Shown here piece after piece: positions 34,413-46,154 of a stretch of 64,000 bases of DNA. The stretch comes from Cheiracanthium punctorium. Its lineage: Eukaryota; Arthropoda; Arachnida; Araneae; Cheiracanthiidae. Made by a program: the position numbers and the translations under genes. Location of the stretch: assembly GCA_038373885.1 (NCBI GenBank), contig JAWZYV010002471.1, positions 930,001-994,000 on the forward strand, in the 5' to 3' direction. Each line of letters begins with the position of its first letter. Within the stretch, counting starts at the first letter, position 1. The notes below the pieces were generated by a model that saw only the letters and a program-made list of their open reading frames with translations, was not told the DNA's origin and ran no database searches.

Positions 34413-35387
34413 TGTCTCAGCCATGCATATTGGGGTGTACATCATGAGCGGTGTCTTCACTGTCCTTTTCTGTTAAATTAGAGCAATGTAATGAGCGTTG
34501 AATTTTTATTAGGGGCTTTTCAATATATTCTGTATCTATAACTTTTATATTAAAGATTTCTTTCTTTTAAATATTACGATCGTTTTGCTTTTTTAAATCT
34601 TGTTCATATGTGCCCCATGCATGCTCACGTGTGTCCCTATGAGGGGTTGGGACACATGTGAATTAATAATATTATTTTAAAAAATAAGGTAAAGAAATAT
34701 TTTACTAAAAATCTCAAAAAAATCTATAAGAAAAGGCTATTTAAACTTATGCACATTTTTGTTGAGGGAAATTAATGATATTTTTTGAAAAAATAAAAAT
34801 AAAAGAAAGTGTTTACACGTGCCCCCATTTCCTCTACATAGTATACTTTGTCGATGTCGTTCATGAAGGACCATTTTCATAGTTCGCCTCACTTTTTACA
34901 CGAAGAATTGAAGTTATGTAGTTTACCTTTACCATGTAATTAGGTTGACATGACAACTTTTTCAGTTCATGATGTTATTAGATTTTGACGTTACATTTGG
35001 AGACTTCAGATGTACTTTAAAGACAACTGGAGTCATAAAAAACACTATTTATCAAAATATTTATCATCTCTAAAACTGTTGGATTGTGCAGAAATCTGAA
35101 GCCGCATCACCAATGGCCATTTTAACATTCGTCTAGACATTCCCGATGACAATAATTCACAAATGAATTTTTAAAAGTTTTACGATTCGGCTGACTGGAG
35201 TTTAAATTACAATTTTTAAAGCAATAATTTTTTTCACGGGTACTTACAGAAAAAGAAGTGCGAAAAACGCAGTTAGAAATAGCAATTACAGAAATTCCCA
35301 TTCACTCTGTTTAAGACTTTTTCATCTAACCCTCATTTTTCACTTTGAAACGTATTCGGATACTTTCAAACATAAGCGTAAAGTTTT
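34413..35387. other. No supported gene
   Basis: AT-rich. It contains GTGCCCC-type motifs near 34611 and 34820 (CACGTGCCCCCATTTCCTCT) that resemble ends of TATA-flanked elements such as that at 15.7 kb, but no pair of ends could be matched. Confidence 0.35.
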
Positions 35388-35433
35388 CAAAATTATTGGG
35401 GGGGCCGGGCCCCACAACCACATATATTTACGT

Positions 35434-35510
35434 CAGTGGCGTATATACATATATGTGAGTTGCAAAAGTCGTAACCCCCCCCCCATGAAAAATTTCTGGC
35501 TACGCAACTG
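35434..35510. mobile_element. Very short hAT-type MITE (77 bp) with 8 bp duplication
   Basis: Starts CAGTGGCGTATATAC and ends GGCTACGCAACTG. Flanks are ATTTACGT (35426-35433) and ATTCACGT (35511-35518), 7 of 8 identical. It appears inserted beside or inside a longer G-rich repeat that begins ATTATTGGGGGGGCCGGGCC at about 35392. Confidence 0.65.
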
Positions 35511-35732
35511 ATTCACGTACATATAACTTACTTATAGTTGCCAACTACTATGGAATATAATTATCCACTTTTTCCACATGATTTTTCGGCTTAAAATATA
35601 GCAAAATTTTTGTGATGCGCGCGCGAGCTGGTTACTATTTTGAAAAAAATAATTTAAAAATATACTGTTTACAAAAAGTGGTTAGTTATATTCCGTAGTA
35701 GTTGGCAGCTATGACTTACTATATATAAGTGT

Positions 35733-36230
35733 AAATTATTGGAGGCGCTCGATCTCTATGGGTCCATAGAATTCTACACCAATGTAAGGTAAGTATCCAT
35801 GTTAGTATCTTCCTACCATGTTATAAGTTAAAAATAGAAGCAAAGTAAAAAATCCAAAGGAGGAAAAAAAAAACATTTTCGATGAGATAGTGCATTTTAG
35901 ACACATCTGAACTTTTCTTCATTTCATACTTTACATTGCATAATCTGATTTTAATGAATCAGAGCCTGGCGACGGCAGCTTATAGTAACATTTTGTGTTA
36001 CAGGGCGTCACAATGAATACTAAATCATGATTGAAATCAAAAGATGAAAAAATTTTAAAAGTAAAGGTTTTTTAAACATTTGTAAATGGCTTGAATACTT
36101 CTTTTTATGCTAGTATAAATTAGTTTTCTGCATTTAGTGATAAATTATTGGGTGGGCTCAGCCCCTATTCACAATTTATTGGGGGGGCTCGAGCCCCACG
36201 GGCCCATATAACTCTACGCCTATGACTTTC
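35733..36230. repeat. Repeated G-rich element ends
   Basis: The same end-type block recurs in one orientation: AATTATTGGAGGCGCTCGAT at about 35735 followed by GGGTCCATAGAATTCTACACC, and TTTATTGGGGGGGCTCGAGC at about 36176 followed by CCCATATAACTCTACGCCTA. A third, partial one (TTATTGGGTGGGCTCAGCCC) lies at about 36146. It is related to the block at 35392. Probably remains of hAT-like elements, but their boundaries are not resolved. Confidence 0.5.
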
Positions 36231-39200
36231 AAATACACATTTAAATAAAATGAGTGTTTAAGAATTCATACCCTGTGTCTCAAGAAATTTGTTTTTAACT
36301 GGTACTCTTAAAAAGATAAAAGATAACAATCTTTTTAATCTATAAGAGCAAAGAAAATCAAAATAACGTTTTTCTTTCTTTAAAGAAAAGAACTCTTCTC
36401 AAAAACCAACACAATAAGCGATTTGTATATTGAATAGCTTCGCCGATAAAATAATTATTCATCGCATATGACAGAAAATAATAAAATCTTCTGCTTCAAA
36501 GAAAACGCAAGTCAGCAGTTAAATTTTATTTCTTTGATATGATAAAATGGACGCAGAGAAAAAAAAAACTATTTATAAAATTGAACTGAATGATTAAAAA
36601 GGTTGTGATGCAATTCTGAAAGCAATTTACCAGTAAAAAAAAGAGATCAAGAGATTTCTTTTACTAATAGATATTAATTTTTAGTAAAAAGAAATCAAAA
36701 GAAATTATTTTGCGTATAATTAAATGGATTACATATGAAGGCCAGAATATGTAAAACAGTCTGACATAAAGTTAAGAAAGTAAAACCAATGGTCCTCCAT
36801 AAATAAATTTAAAAAAAAATTTCTGAACCCAAATAATTATTTTTTCTTTGAAAGTATTTTCAAATCTATTTTACAATTCGACATAAAGCTGAAATATATT
36901 ATATGCCAACTTTTGCTTATACATTTTTTTTTTCAGTTTTTTCATGACACGTACTTTATTATGTTAAGGTAAGTTAATATTTCTTTATGTGAACTTCAAT
37001 TGAACATAAAACAATTTCCCAAAGTTTTATTGTTATTTCTCAAAGATAGGTTTCGAAATTGTATTTTTGTAATGTTTTTCTTTCAGTAATCATAAAAAAA
37101 TATCAAATCCAACCAAAGAAGTCTGATATTTTATTGTTGAGTCATATTTTATGTACACGAAAGAAAAATTAAAAAGCATATTCTACTACTGATAATGTGC
37201 AGTGTGTGAACTACTTGCTTAAGCTTTAAAACGGGATGTTATGAATCTTTACATAATATCTACAGAATTTTAATTTCCTCCTTGATAATCTTCCTTGATT
37301 ATCTAATTCTTTTTAAGTCTTCTTTAAAAATGGTAAACTTAAGAGCTGGGAAAGATTAAAGATTAAAAATCATGGAAAGAAAATATTGTGTTTTTTTTAA
37401 TCATTGTAAATATTTGTCTTTTCCTTAATGCTTTGTTTAACTAATTTCTGTAGATAATAAATAAGAATTTCAACGAGGGAATTTTTTTATTCTGAATGAA
37501 ATCTCGAAATTTCCACTAAATTAAATAAGAGCGTATGAATGTTATTTGAAACAATTTAAACAGAAATATAAGTACGTAAGTACCGAATTCTAAATGTTCG
37601 TAGGAGTTTTAATGCATTTTATCTGTTCTGAAATCATTTTTTAGAAATTTCTGCTTCATAATATAATTATTTCGAAGTTTATTTTTTCAATTACAACTTC
37701 GATACTTCATGCTGTTATTCTTGGATGAAAAGAGAAAAAATGATGTTGCTATTTTGCCAGTCCGATCTCAATGGCAATGAGCTTAATATGACTTAATTTA
37801 GCACAGCTTAATTTAGCTTCCTACTAACGTCAAATAAAGATGCAAAATCGAAAAATGGGTTTATAAATTAAAACGACAAAAAAGATCATTATAAATACAA
37901 ATTTTATGGATAAAATTGTGTACATCACAGAAAAGTACACTATTAAGCCTTTCTTCTGAGCATTGAAATTGCTGCTTTTATTTCCTTTGTAAGTACTTTA
38001 TTTTTCCCCCTTACTATTTGCTTATTCATAGATGAGATTAAGATACATCTATATTGTATATTTATTGGATTCTCATCCTTGTTTTAGTTTAAATAAGCAA
38101 TTACTTCTGAAAATTTTTCCTTATAAAATTGATTTATTACCTTCAACTGCAGTCATTTTTTAAATGTTGAAAAATAAATGCATGTACTATATATAAAATA
38201 GTTTTTCTAATAGCTGAAAGCTAAAAATATACAAATTAGCACATAATACTGAGGATTTACAAAAGAACACCCCGTACTTGAAAGATTAGATTTACAAAAC
38301 TAAAATAGTTTCAGTCAGAGAAGTATTTAAGAGGGAGGCCTGGCTCCCCTCCAAAAATGTAAAACAATTATTTAAAAAGCAGCTATTTAAAAACAATTAT
38401 ATTAACTTTAGTAACAATAAGGTTTAAAATACCAGATTCCCCCCACCCAGAAATGGAATCATATATACGCTACTGGTTTCATTATAGTTTTGTACAAATT
38501 AAATGAAAAATAATATTTCACATTTATACAATTTTAAATGTGAACTATGACCGCGTAGCAATTTCAAGTTTAGGGGGTTACCCTCCCTCCTATGTCCATG
38601 GCCTTGGCATCTGGGTGAGAGGTCATTTTTAAAACTTTTATTTTGGGGAACTTTTATTTATTTTTTTTAATTTAATTGGCCTAAAAGGGTGTAGTTTCTT
38701 GTCTTTATTATGCAGCCACTTATTTAAAGTTAAGTTTTCTGGATCCAAAGAGCTGCTGCTGCGAAAAGTGATTGAAAAAATGGTACGAGAGATCGTTTCC
38801 TATTTGTAACACTTCAAATTCAGAAAATTCTTTATTAGGCATCCAGAATCAGAAAGAGTTGTACAATCGTAACTCTTTTATTTTTAGATTATACTCTACA
38901 AGTGGTTAGAACATCTGAAAATTCACAAATTAATAATGTTATGCATTAATGATCTCTAAAAATAAAATTTCAAATATCTCCTTCAAAATATTTTTAAATA
39001 AATTTTTAAAAAATGAAGATGTTTTAAACCTTTATTTCAGACACCTTTTCTTTAATCTAAAGTAGTCAGGAATAGAAACTCTATCGTTCACTATTATTCC
39101 TGTACGTTACTTAATCGAGTGTTAAAGAAAGTTTCGTATAAAAATATCAATAAATAATATCAATAAAACTTCGAATATGTTACTATAACAGATAAATGCG

Positions 39201-39327
39201 TGAGTTTGCTAGAATAAATTCAATTAATAAATATTTTACTTTAGTTTTTCGAATTTCTCTTTTATTAAAGCTCTCAAGTAGCCAACCCACTTTCTGATTG
39301 TCATTGCTACCTTGTTACATCCTTCAG
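36231..39327. other. Long AT-rich non-coding stretch
   Basis: No gene or well-bounded element. G/C-run patches near 38330-38470 (GGGAGGCCTGGCTCCCCTCC, and CCCCCCACCCAG followed by TACGCTACTGG) look like decayed ends of the same G-rich repeat class. Confidence 0.4.
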
Positions 39328-39400
39328 CTATATCCAACATTTTTGTGTTTATCTATCAAATGATTTTCTTCATAATTGTATCATTTACGCTTTCTTTAAT
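39328..39400 (+). repeat. 70 bp direct repeat, copy 1
   Basis: TATCCAACATTTTTGTGTTT, then ATC.ATCAAATGATTTTCTT, then ATAATTGTATCATTTACGCT. The same order occurs at 40399-40466 in the same orientation, with a few substitutions. Confidence 0.75.
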
Positions 39401-39516
39401 TTTATTTAATTAATTTAATTTATTTGTTTTTTTTTTGGTTTTGTTGTTGTTGTTGTTTTCTACATTTCCACAGCTACCACAAATCAAAACACAAAAAAAA
39501 ATTCTTTTTTTTCAAA

Positions 39517-40130
39517 TTAATTTACAGTAACATCATTTCTGAATGGTTTGTGACCAATCGATATTTCACAAAATGTTCGCTGATATGATGCTTCGAAACA
39601 TATGACGACTCCTTTCAAACTGCTAGTCTTTTGATGTAACAGATAATTAAATTGCAGATCTCGATGTGCCATGCAATTAAAAACCAGTAGCGTTAAGCTC
39701 CTCACTGTTGAAAATCCCGACCTGCATGACACATTGAGATAGCACGGTATCAAAGTTGTCTTTACGTGACAAACAAAAATTGAAACTCTAATTGCTGGCA
39801 CGTGAAATAACTATTGATTCAGTTCATCTAATAACGTATATGTTTTAGATCAAAAGTCTAATGTCAAAAATGATAAAAGATCAAAAGTCTAGATATCTTC
39901 AGTGTAATACTTTCTAACAATTGATTTCAGCAAATTTTCAGAGTACTGATGTATTAAGGGGTTTTATAGACTTGAAAGGTAACTGATTTTAAAATATAAA
40001 AACAAAATGACGAAATTTGACCCCTTATTAATGACTATGCCATTTTATCTCTCACACCCCTTTATTGAAAAATGTGTCCCAAAATGCGACATAAAAAACG
40101 ACATAAAAGTATGCGACATAATTTTACATT
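39517..40130. other. Unrecognised sequence between direct repeats
   Basis: A 94-codon minus frame (39517-39801) has a normal-looking composition but no motif that I recognise. A short direct repeat, GATCAAAAGTCTA, occurs at about 39848 and 39878. Confidence 0.3.
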
Positions 40131-40134
40131 TACT

Positions 40135-40318
40135 TAAATACTATTAGTTCACAACAGCTTTAATCTATTGTTACAATATTTCGTAAGCTGTAGAATATGC
40201 GTCACATGTATTTTTTAAATATATTTAAATACTATTAGTTCACAACAGCTTTAATCTATTGTTACAATATTTCGAAAGCTATAGAATATGCTTCCGATGT
40301 ATTTTACTATAAATAGGT
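40135..40318 (+). repeat. Two-copy tandem repeat, 91 bp period
   Basis: ACTATTAGTTCACAACAGCT followed by TTAATCTATTGTTACAATAT occurs at 40140 and 40231, with small differences near the end of the unit. Confidence 0.85.
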
Positions 40319-40398
40319 TACAATCATAAATATTTCAACATAGGGTTACCAGGAGAAATACGCGAAAGATGAGCGATAAAATGACATAGTCAATTAAT

Positions 40399-40466
40399 AT
40401 ATCCAACATTTTTATGTTTATTCTATCAAATGATTTTCTTGATAATTGTATCATTCACGCTTTTAA
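40399..40466 (+). repeat. 70 bp direct repeat, copy 2
   Basis: See 39328-39400. The two copies bracket about 1 kb. Confidence 0.75.
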
Positions 40467-40869
40467 TATGGCAATAATGAAACTAAAAAATTAGGGGGGT
40501 TCAGTGGGGTCTCCCCCTGACGAGGCTCCAACAGCCGAGTTTATTTATAGTTATTTTTATAGTACAGATTCCCTATGCGGGCAGTAATACGGGCAGTGGG
40601 CGTTGAAACTTTTTGTAGTATTGGTATCAGATTCAGAGATAAATTAGGGGTCATTGAGGCAATAAAGAGGGGCTCCATGTCGTACCTATATTTTTAGGAA
40701 AACATTATAATAAAATACTTTGAAAATGTATACTTGTTTTCACGAATCAGTATTTAAAATGTCCAAGTTTTCTTTGTCTTGGTTCTTGGATTTGCCTTGA
40801 GTTCGATTCCAATGTGCCAGCGGTATACGTGCACGTTAAATCTGTAGTACCGAAAGTCCTCTTGAAGGT

Positions 40870-40925
40870 CTCTAGCAGTTTTTGAGGGATGCCAATATTC
40901 AGAAGTCCCCCGCCTTCCGATTAGG
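40870..40925 (-). repeat. Short dispersed repeat, pairs with 48.7 kb
   Basis: On the minus strand it reads GGACTTCTGAATATTGGCAT, CCCTCAAAAACTGCTAGAGA and CCTTCAAGAGGA. Block 48718-48775 reads GACACTTCTGAATGGTGGAA, CCCCTCGGAAACTGTTAGAG and ACCGTCGAGGTGA. A conserved piece of an unidentified repeat. Confidence 0.5.
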
Positions 40926-40984
40926 ATCCAAACTGCGGCGGTTAACTTCAGGAAGGACGTATGCATCTCTAAACGACACATTCA

Positions 40985-41440
40985 GTGACGTGAGCAGTCA
41001 TCTCCTGGCAAACAAACAAGTCTTCATGCTGATTTTGCTAGATATTTTAAACATGAAATTGCAGAGTGGAGGTTTAGATCCTACTGCAAATTCAGATACT
41101 GAAGAATCATCAAATTTGGAAGAAAGGAACTCGTAGAACTCACAACTAATGGAGAAATCAGTGCAAAATTCATATTGGGTACCAAGAGTTCCAGCTTCAA
41201 AAATCAATACCTGTTCTCTACCTCGAGTATGAGCAATAAAACATAAGTTTAATACATTGTTTCCTTGGTCCTATGTGGCTGAAAGTGAATATAGTGTAGT
41301 TGGTAAATTACTCTTAATAAAGAAAAAGACAGAATATGCATCACCAGCGTGGAGAGGTGGGATTGGTGTTAACAAAACTGGAACGCCACATTAAAAAATT
41401 GTGAAAATTCCACCAGCCTCAATCAATCTCATTATTTTTT
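40985..41440 (+). pseudogene. hAT transposase remnant (C-terminal dimerisation region)
   Basis: Would encode the C-terminal part of a hAT (ZBED/Buster-like) transposase. Around 41120-41160 one frame reads KELVELTTNGEISAKF, matching the ELIEL..D.ELK.KF block. Around 41260-41320 FPWSYVAESEYSVVGKLL matches the FP(S/T)SYL.E.GFSAV dimerisation motif. In the next frame, RGEVGLVLTKLERHIKKL followed by HQPQ matches the RGDLRL.LT.L.P.I..L..HQAQ ending. The change of frame and upstream stops show that it is dead. The downstream TTTGGGAACCTCTG at 41670-41683 is a plausible hAT right terminus. Motifs are from memory of the family. Confidence 0.6.
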
Positions 41441-41669
41441 TATTTCTTAGTGATTTTATGTTTATTATTAAAATTTTAATGAACAATTTTGTCATACGTT
41501 TTGTTTTCATTTTATCAATATCAGCTTTATGATATTTAAAAGATAAATAAATAGATAAATTAGGTACAATATGAAACAAAATTTTAAAATTTCATACATA
41601 ATTTACTGTTATGGACTACGTGGGGTTGAATTTTTCTTTTCTTTTGAAGGGGGCAGTGGTCCAGAAAAG

Positions 41670-41683
41670 TTTGGGAACCTCTG
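41670..41683. mobile_element. Probable hAT right terminus
   Basis: On the minus strand it reads CAGAGGTTCCCAAACTTTTC, typical of hAT ends. It lies about 240 bp after the hAT transposase remnant. The left terminus was not found, so the whole element is not bounded. Confidence 0.4.
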
Positions 41684-41999
41684 ATAAGTAAATATTTTCA
41701 GTTGAAGCACACTACTAGTTTCAGTTACGTGTTTTCGTGATTTAGTTTTAGATTGGCTGTGCTTCTTTTCTGAGCAATAGCTGGTCATTCACAGATTATG
41801 CGTAGTACGATCCAAAAATTCGGGAACTGCGGCCATTCCTGATGACGAAAGCAAGTACCTACAGTTAAACCGCTTGGAATGGATTCTTCCTACCTTCCCC
41901 TACCTGAACAAGTTAGTTTGGCCCATGTCATGTGGCCAATTTACGCGTGCAGCTGTTATCTTCCAAAGTCAGTTGCCTTTGCTCAGCGATGTAAGAAAA

Positions 42000-42870
42000 A
42001 TGGCTCACCTTGAACAGCGCCGTAACATTAAATTCTGTTGAAGCTTAGGTAAAACACAAATAGACACTTCAGAAATCCTAAGAAAGGTGTATGGTGAATC
42101 TACCATGACGATATCCATGGTTTAAGAATGGCATCGGCGTTTTCAAGAGGACAGTGAATCCATTGGAGACGACCGTTAGCCTACCGCTGGACAGCGTTGG
42201 CCGACCTTCGACTTCCCGGAACGCGGAAAATGTTGCATTGGCGTCTGAATGTGTTCGAAAAGATCGTAGCGAAACACTTGCAGAAATGGCAGAGGCTGCA
42301 CACTTATCGAAACCTCAAAGCCGTCGGGGTTCGAGCGCCGACCGGGCGAGGCTGTCATTGTGTCCGTCCCTGACGTTGGTCCACCTACTAGGTGCCCTCA
42401 TTATAAAGTGACCAACAACTTCGACCTTAGTAGTGTCCATGCCTCCCAGGCAGAAGTCCGTCATTGGAAAAAAAAAAAACCTTATCGAAGACAAGTTGCC
42501 AGCGCATTCTAATGGAAGATCTCAATATGCACCAAGTGTCCCAGAACATTGTCCCGCAATTGTTGAGTAATGAACAAAAGGAGGAGCAAATGACAATAGT
42601 GGGTTGTTTAATTGACAAAGCCGATAAGGACCAAAGTTTTCACATCCCCCTTATTCAACGGACTTAGCCCTGTGTGTGTGATTTTTACCTGTCCCCATTA
42701 ATAAAAAAATTACAGGGACGCCGTTTTGTGGCATCAGAAGAGGTGAAGGCGGCATTGCAAGAAGCCTTACGGGAGGTTGCAAAAAGTGACTTCTAGCAGT
42801 GCTTCCAGAAATTATACGAATGTTGTCAGAAGTGTTTCGTCTCCAAGGTGACTACTTTGAAAGTGCCTGT
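42000..42870 (+). pseudogene. Mariner-family transposase pseudogene with an insertion and a core deletion
   Basis: Starts at ATG 42000: MAHLEQRRNIKFC, stop, SLGKTQIDTSEILRKVYGES, stop, EWHRRFQEDSESIGDD. It continues in another frame with RPSTSRNAENVALASECVRK then DRSETLAEMAEAAHLSK. After an inserted block (42312-42480) it resumes with QRILMEDLNMHQVSQNIVPQ and LLSNEQKEEQ. The first two catalytic Asp regions are missing: the sequence jumps to a decayed PPYSTDLAL block (third Asp region, about 42640). It then ends with FVASEEVKAALQEALREVAK and a decayed C-terminus up to about 42870. Family: mariner, judged by the MxxLExRxNIKFC start and the helix-turn-helix layout. Terminal repeats were not identified. 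Confidence 0.85.
42312..42480 (+). mobile_element. Poly(A)-tailed retroinsertion inside the mariner, 9 bp duplication
   Basis: A 169 bp insert ending in a 12-A tract (about 42468-42479), flanked by CTTATCGAA at 42303-42311 and 42481-42489. Removing it brings the mariner helix-turn-helix back into a continuous frame. It holds GGTTCGAGCGCC at 42328-42339, close to a pol III B box (GGTTCGANTCC), but no A box is visible upstream. It is therefore either a 5'-truncated tRNA-type SINE or another retrocopied transcript. The insert is much more GC-rich than the window. Copying by LINE machinery is inferred from the tail and the duplication. Confidence 0.75.
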
Positions 42871-43626
42871 GCTTAGGTGATGTGAACTATTCAGGATAAA
42901 GAATTTTAGACCTTTTCCCCGAACGTTTGGATCGTACTACATATCCAAATAATCATATCGATGATACCCAGAACCAATTCCTTATCGTATTATACCGACA
43001 TTCAAATTAAAAGCTTTTCCATCACCCTTAAATTTGGTTGTCCATATGATGTGCACCATCCTTCCCTCCACTACGATCGGCCCTGGTAATACCTGATAAT
43101 GGACCACTTGCGCTAAAGGTCAGATGCTGGATTTCCTATCCATAATGAATTTGTTCTTCAAACCTACAAGGAAAAAATATTTTACTCGGGAAGTTTAGTT
43201 CTTAATTAGTAATTGTAGACAACTTTTACTGTTCAGTCCTTTTAAAATGCATTTATTGTAAGTGAAAGTTAGGAGAGATAGTGCGGTCGGAGAGATTGCA
43301 TACAAAGAGATTCAGAGGGAAGGAACTGGGCTTCCGCACAGCAACTCCAGGTAGATGTACAACAACATTAGTGGAGTATCGACATGAATGTGCTGTGCAC
43401 GTTGATTGTTTCGAGTGTCCAGGATATAGAATTGCTATTTTATTTTGTTTTCCCAAACGCATCAATATTTCGTAATACTTTCTATGAGTTTCAATAGAAT
43501 GACAGTTGTTCAAAATATTTTAAAATTAAACAATTTCTCATAAGCTACTAATAAATAAACTACTAATATCAATAGTGCAAACACCAACGGTTCTTTCTAG
43601 GAGCAGCCATTTTTGAATAAAAGGAC
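42871..43626. other. Unrecognised sequence
   Basis: Contains opposite overlapping frames at 43253-43513 (-) and 43281-43475 (+), neither with a recognisable motif. The sequence is somewhat GC-balanced and may be repeat-derived. Confidence 0.3.
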
Positions 43627-43662
43627 GCGTAATCTCTCCTACCAAAGTTGGAGAGTTTACGC
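43627..43662. repeat. Hairpin, 13 bp arms
   Basis: GCGTAATCTCTCC and GGAGAGTTTACGC pair at 12 of 13 positions around a 10 bp loop. CTCTCCTACCAA recurs near 44512, which suggests an element end. Confidence 0.5.
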
Positions 43663-43900
43663 ATCTGTTACTTAGGAGATACATCACAGTGTTCCCATTA
43701 GTTTCCATGCTAGAAAAGATTACTCAACTAATTATTAATTATCTGTAAAATATATAAATAATATTAATTTTAGAATAGTTTTTAAATATATATAATTTTT
43801 GAAATAAACTTAGCAAATTTGCTAAAACATAACTTATCAGAAAAAATATTAATTAATAATAAAGCTGCTATTAAACCCTTTATATATAAGTAGTTCTGTT

Positions 43901-44069
43901 GAGGGCCGTTACATAGGGAAGTGATCCGGGGATTTTGTAATCGCCCCCATTCAAGAAATTTATAATTTTTATAAATATTTTTGTTTGATTAATGAGAATT
44001 CTCTTCTGAAATAACTTAAAATCGGGATCCGACCCCCCCCCCTCTGAAAATTTTTTCTGAGTACGGCTC
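43901..44069. mobile_element. hAT-type MITE with 8-10 bp target duplication
   Basis: Begins GAGGGCCGTTAC and ends GAGTACGGCTC. The flanks share TAGTTCTGTT (43891-43900 and 44070-44079). G/C runs near both ends (ATCGCCCCCATTC and GACCCCCCCCCCTCTG) resemble a repeat class seen several times in this window. No coding capacity. Confidence 0.7.
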
Positions 44070-44079
44070 TAGTTCTGTT

Positions 44080-45734
44080 TATAATTCAGTAATAAATTTG
44101 TGATTAAATACATTATAAATTTGCTAATAAATTCCTTTTATATAAATATTTTTGTTAATTTATTAAGTTGCTAATACATTAATTGTTAATAAATTTACTA
44201 TAATAAATATTTTGTTAACTCAAGTTATAAATTTCAACAATATATTTTATCCATATTTTTGCAGTTAACAATGCCAATTATTCATAGAAGACAATCGAAC
44301 AAAAGATCCTGGACTAAAGAAAATCTAAAATTAGTGGCAGAGGCAGGTTTTTATTAAATTAAAATTCTTCAATTTTTGTGATTCTTTGATCATTAGGCTG
44401 AAACATTCACTCTTAATACAATAATACTTGTTTACAAAAACTTTACAACGATGACATTTAAGTGTAATTATTATAGTTAACAATTTAATTGTAGTTATCA
44501 ATAGTAACCATCTCTCCTACCAACGTGCACAATATCACCAACCCTGTACGAATAGATTACGCAAAGTAGTTTTCTTGGTTTTATTATAGCTGTTGTATTA
44601 AATTAAAGCATAACGACAAAATAACAATTAAAATGCATAAAACAAGTACAGTAAAAGAAATTCATGGATAGTTCAGAAAAAAATTAATAGATAAATACTT
44701 TTTTATTAGTCTGTTGAATTGTGCGCTGACTTTCCTAGCTTTACCTTCGATTGATTTGGAAAGAAAATTTATACCTCAGTTGTTGCCCTTCGAGATGTTT
44801 AAATTGACGGATACTTTAGAAAACTTCAAAATACATTCCATCGATCAGAGATTACAACAATATACTATTCACTACTATAGAATTATTAATCTCAAATATT
44901 TTCTTAACCTCTCTTCCATTTTCCGCAGATTACTTTATACAAGGAATCTATTAAGTTTTGCAATTAATTTTCTTGCGAATTCCTCCCAAAGGGCAGATAT
45001 GGCATGATTAAAGATGTAACAGACATATAACTTTTTTGAAAAGCTTAATTGTATCTCTTATATATATTTATTTGCCTTATGTAGGCCAATCAGAAATAGA
45101 AACATTTTTTTTTCTGTGGAAAAAAAGAATTGTGACAATTCCCTCTTGGATTCCAGATGTAAAGCTTAATCTTTTGATACGTCAAGATTATTTTCTTATC
45201 TAATTCCGTATTAAAGTTACTTTGATAACGCAAGGAAACCTTTTTTGGTTGTCGGTCGCAAATAAAATTGATATTGAGAAAAAAATTAATTCAGCATTAA
45301 CGATTAAAAACTAACGATTAGAAGTCACTCGCAATTAACAATAGATAACTGAAAAATTTCAGTCAATAATACAATGAACTAATGATGCTGCCATTGTGCC
45401 AATAGCCTTAGCTAGGGGGAGGCTGGAAATTTCCCCTCAAATGGAGCAAGTACTTAATAATGCGTGGGAGGAAGGAAGAGGATTTCAGTGTCTTCTTTCA
45501 CGATTCTCACTCCCAGCCCCATAAATCCACACAGAATTCTAAACAGTAGAGAGACAATTGCTTTGCTTTCACCCGTACGGTGGTTAGGGGTTGTTTGAGT
45601 GTGTGGTTTGGTTAACTGTAAGACGGGGTTGTGTTTATTGGCACAATCTCATCTTTTCCGCGTTGACTGACAGTATTGTAAACCGCTCAGAACAAGGGTT
45701 TTCCACCTAGGAGGTAAGATTAATGATTTTTTTG
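44080..45734. other. AT-rich stretch, no supported gene
   Basis: The 97-codon frame at 44714-45007 has no motif and ordinary AT-driven composition. The rest is dense in stops. Confidence 0.4.
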
Positions 45735-46154
45735 TTAACCCTTTGAGGCGCAACCCTTTCCCAATGCTGAAAACAGGGCAGCCGTTGTGCCGCACAGCCA
45801 GCTGCGTCAAAAAAAGGGTCTCTAGATCTGTGGCAGGCGATGAACGTTTCGATCGTCCGCCATCTTGCTGGTAGTTAAGTCAAGCGATGGCAACGACTGC
45901 CCTTTTTCCAGCATTGGGCAGTCTATCCAGCTGTTTTCGCATTCTTCCATTTTTCAGCAGATGTCAGTGCTGTTAAAAATAATCGTGAGGATTTTTTACG
46001 GGAAATGACGTACTAAAAAGTAAAGGATTCTCGTGGAGCTATGTCACCCGCAACTATTTTTATAGAAATCAAATCGATTCTTCGTGAATGGCAACAGTCA
46101 AAACGTCAGAGTTTGGTGTTCCCAGAGCGGGAACACTGCGCGGTAAAGGGTTAA
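45735..46154 (-). mobile_element. piggyBac-like MITE, family A, copy 3
   Basis: TTAA on both sides, in reverse orientation relative to copy 1. Its left end is CCCTTTGAGGCGCAACCC and its right end GGGAACACTGCGCGGTAAAGGG. It has the single-arm centre and the subterminal GTTCCCAGAGCGGGAAC hairpin. All landmarks of copy 1 are present in inverted order. Confidence 0.9.

Noticed and set aside
40754..40981. Minus frame with ARDLQEDFRYYRFNVHVY as a gene
   Set aside because: The DNA matches a dispersed repeat at 48.7 kb in which the frame is not kept, so the peptide is not evidence for a protein.
42320..42345. Possible tRNA gene (GGTTCGAGCGCC)
   Set aside because: Only a B-box-like motif. No A box, cloverleaf or acceptor stem, and it lies within a retroinsertion.
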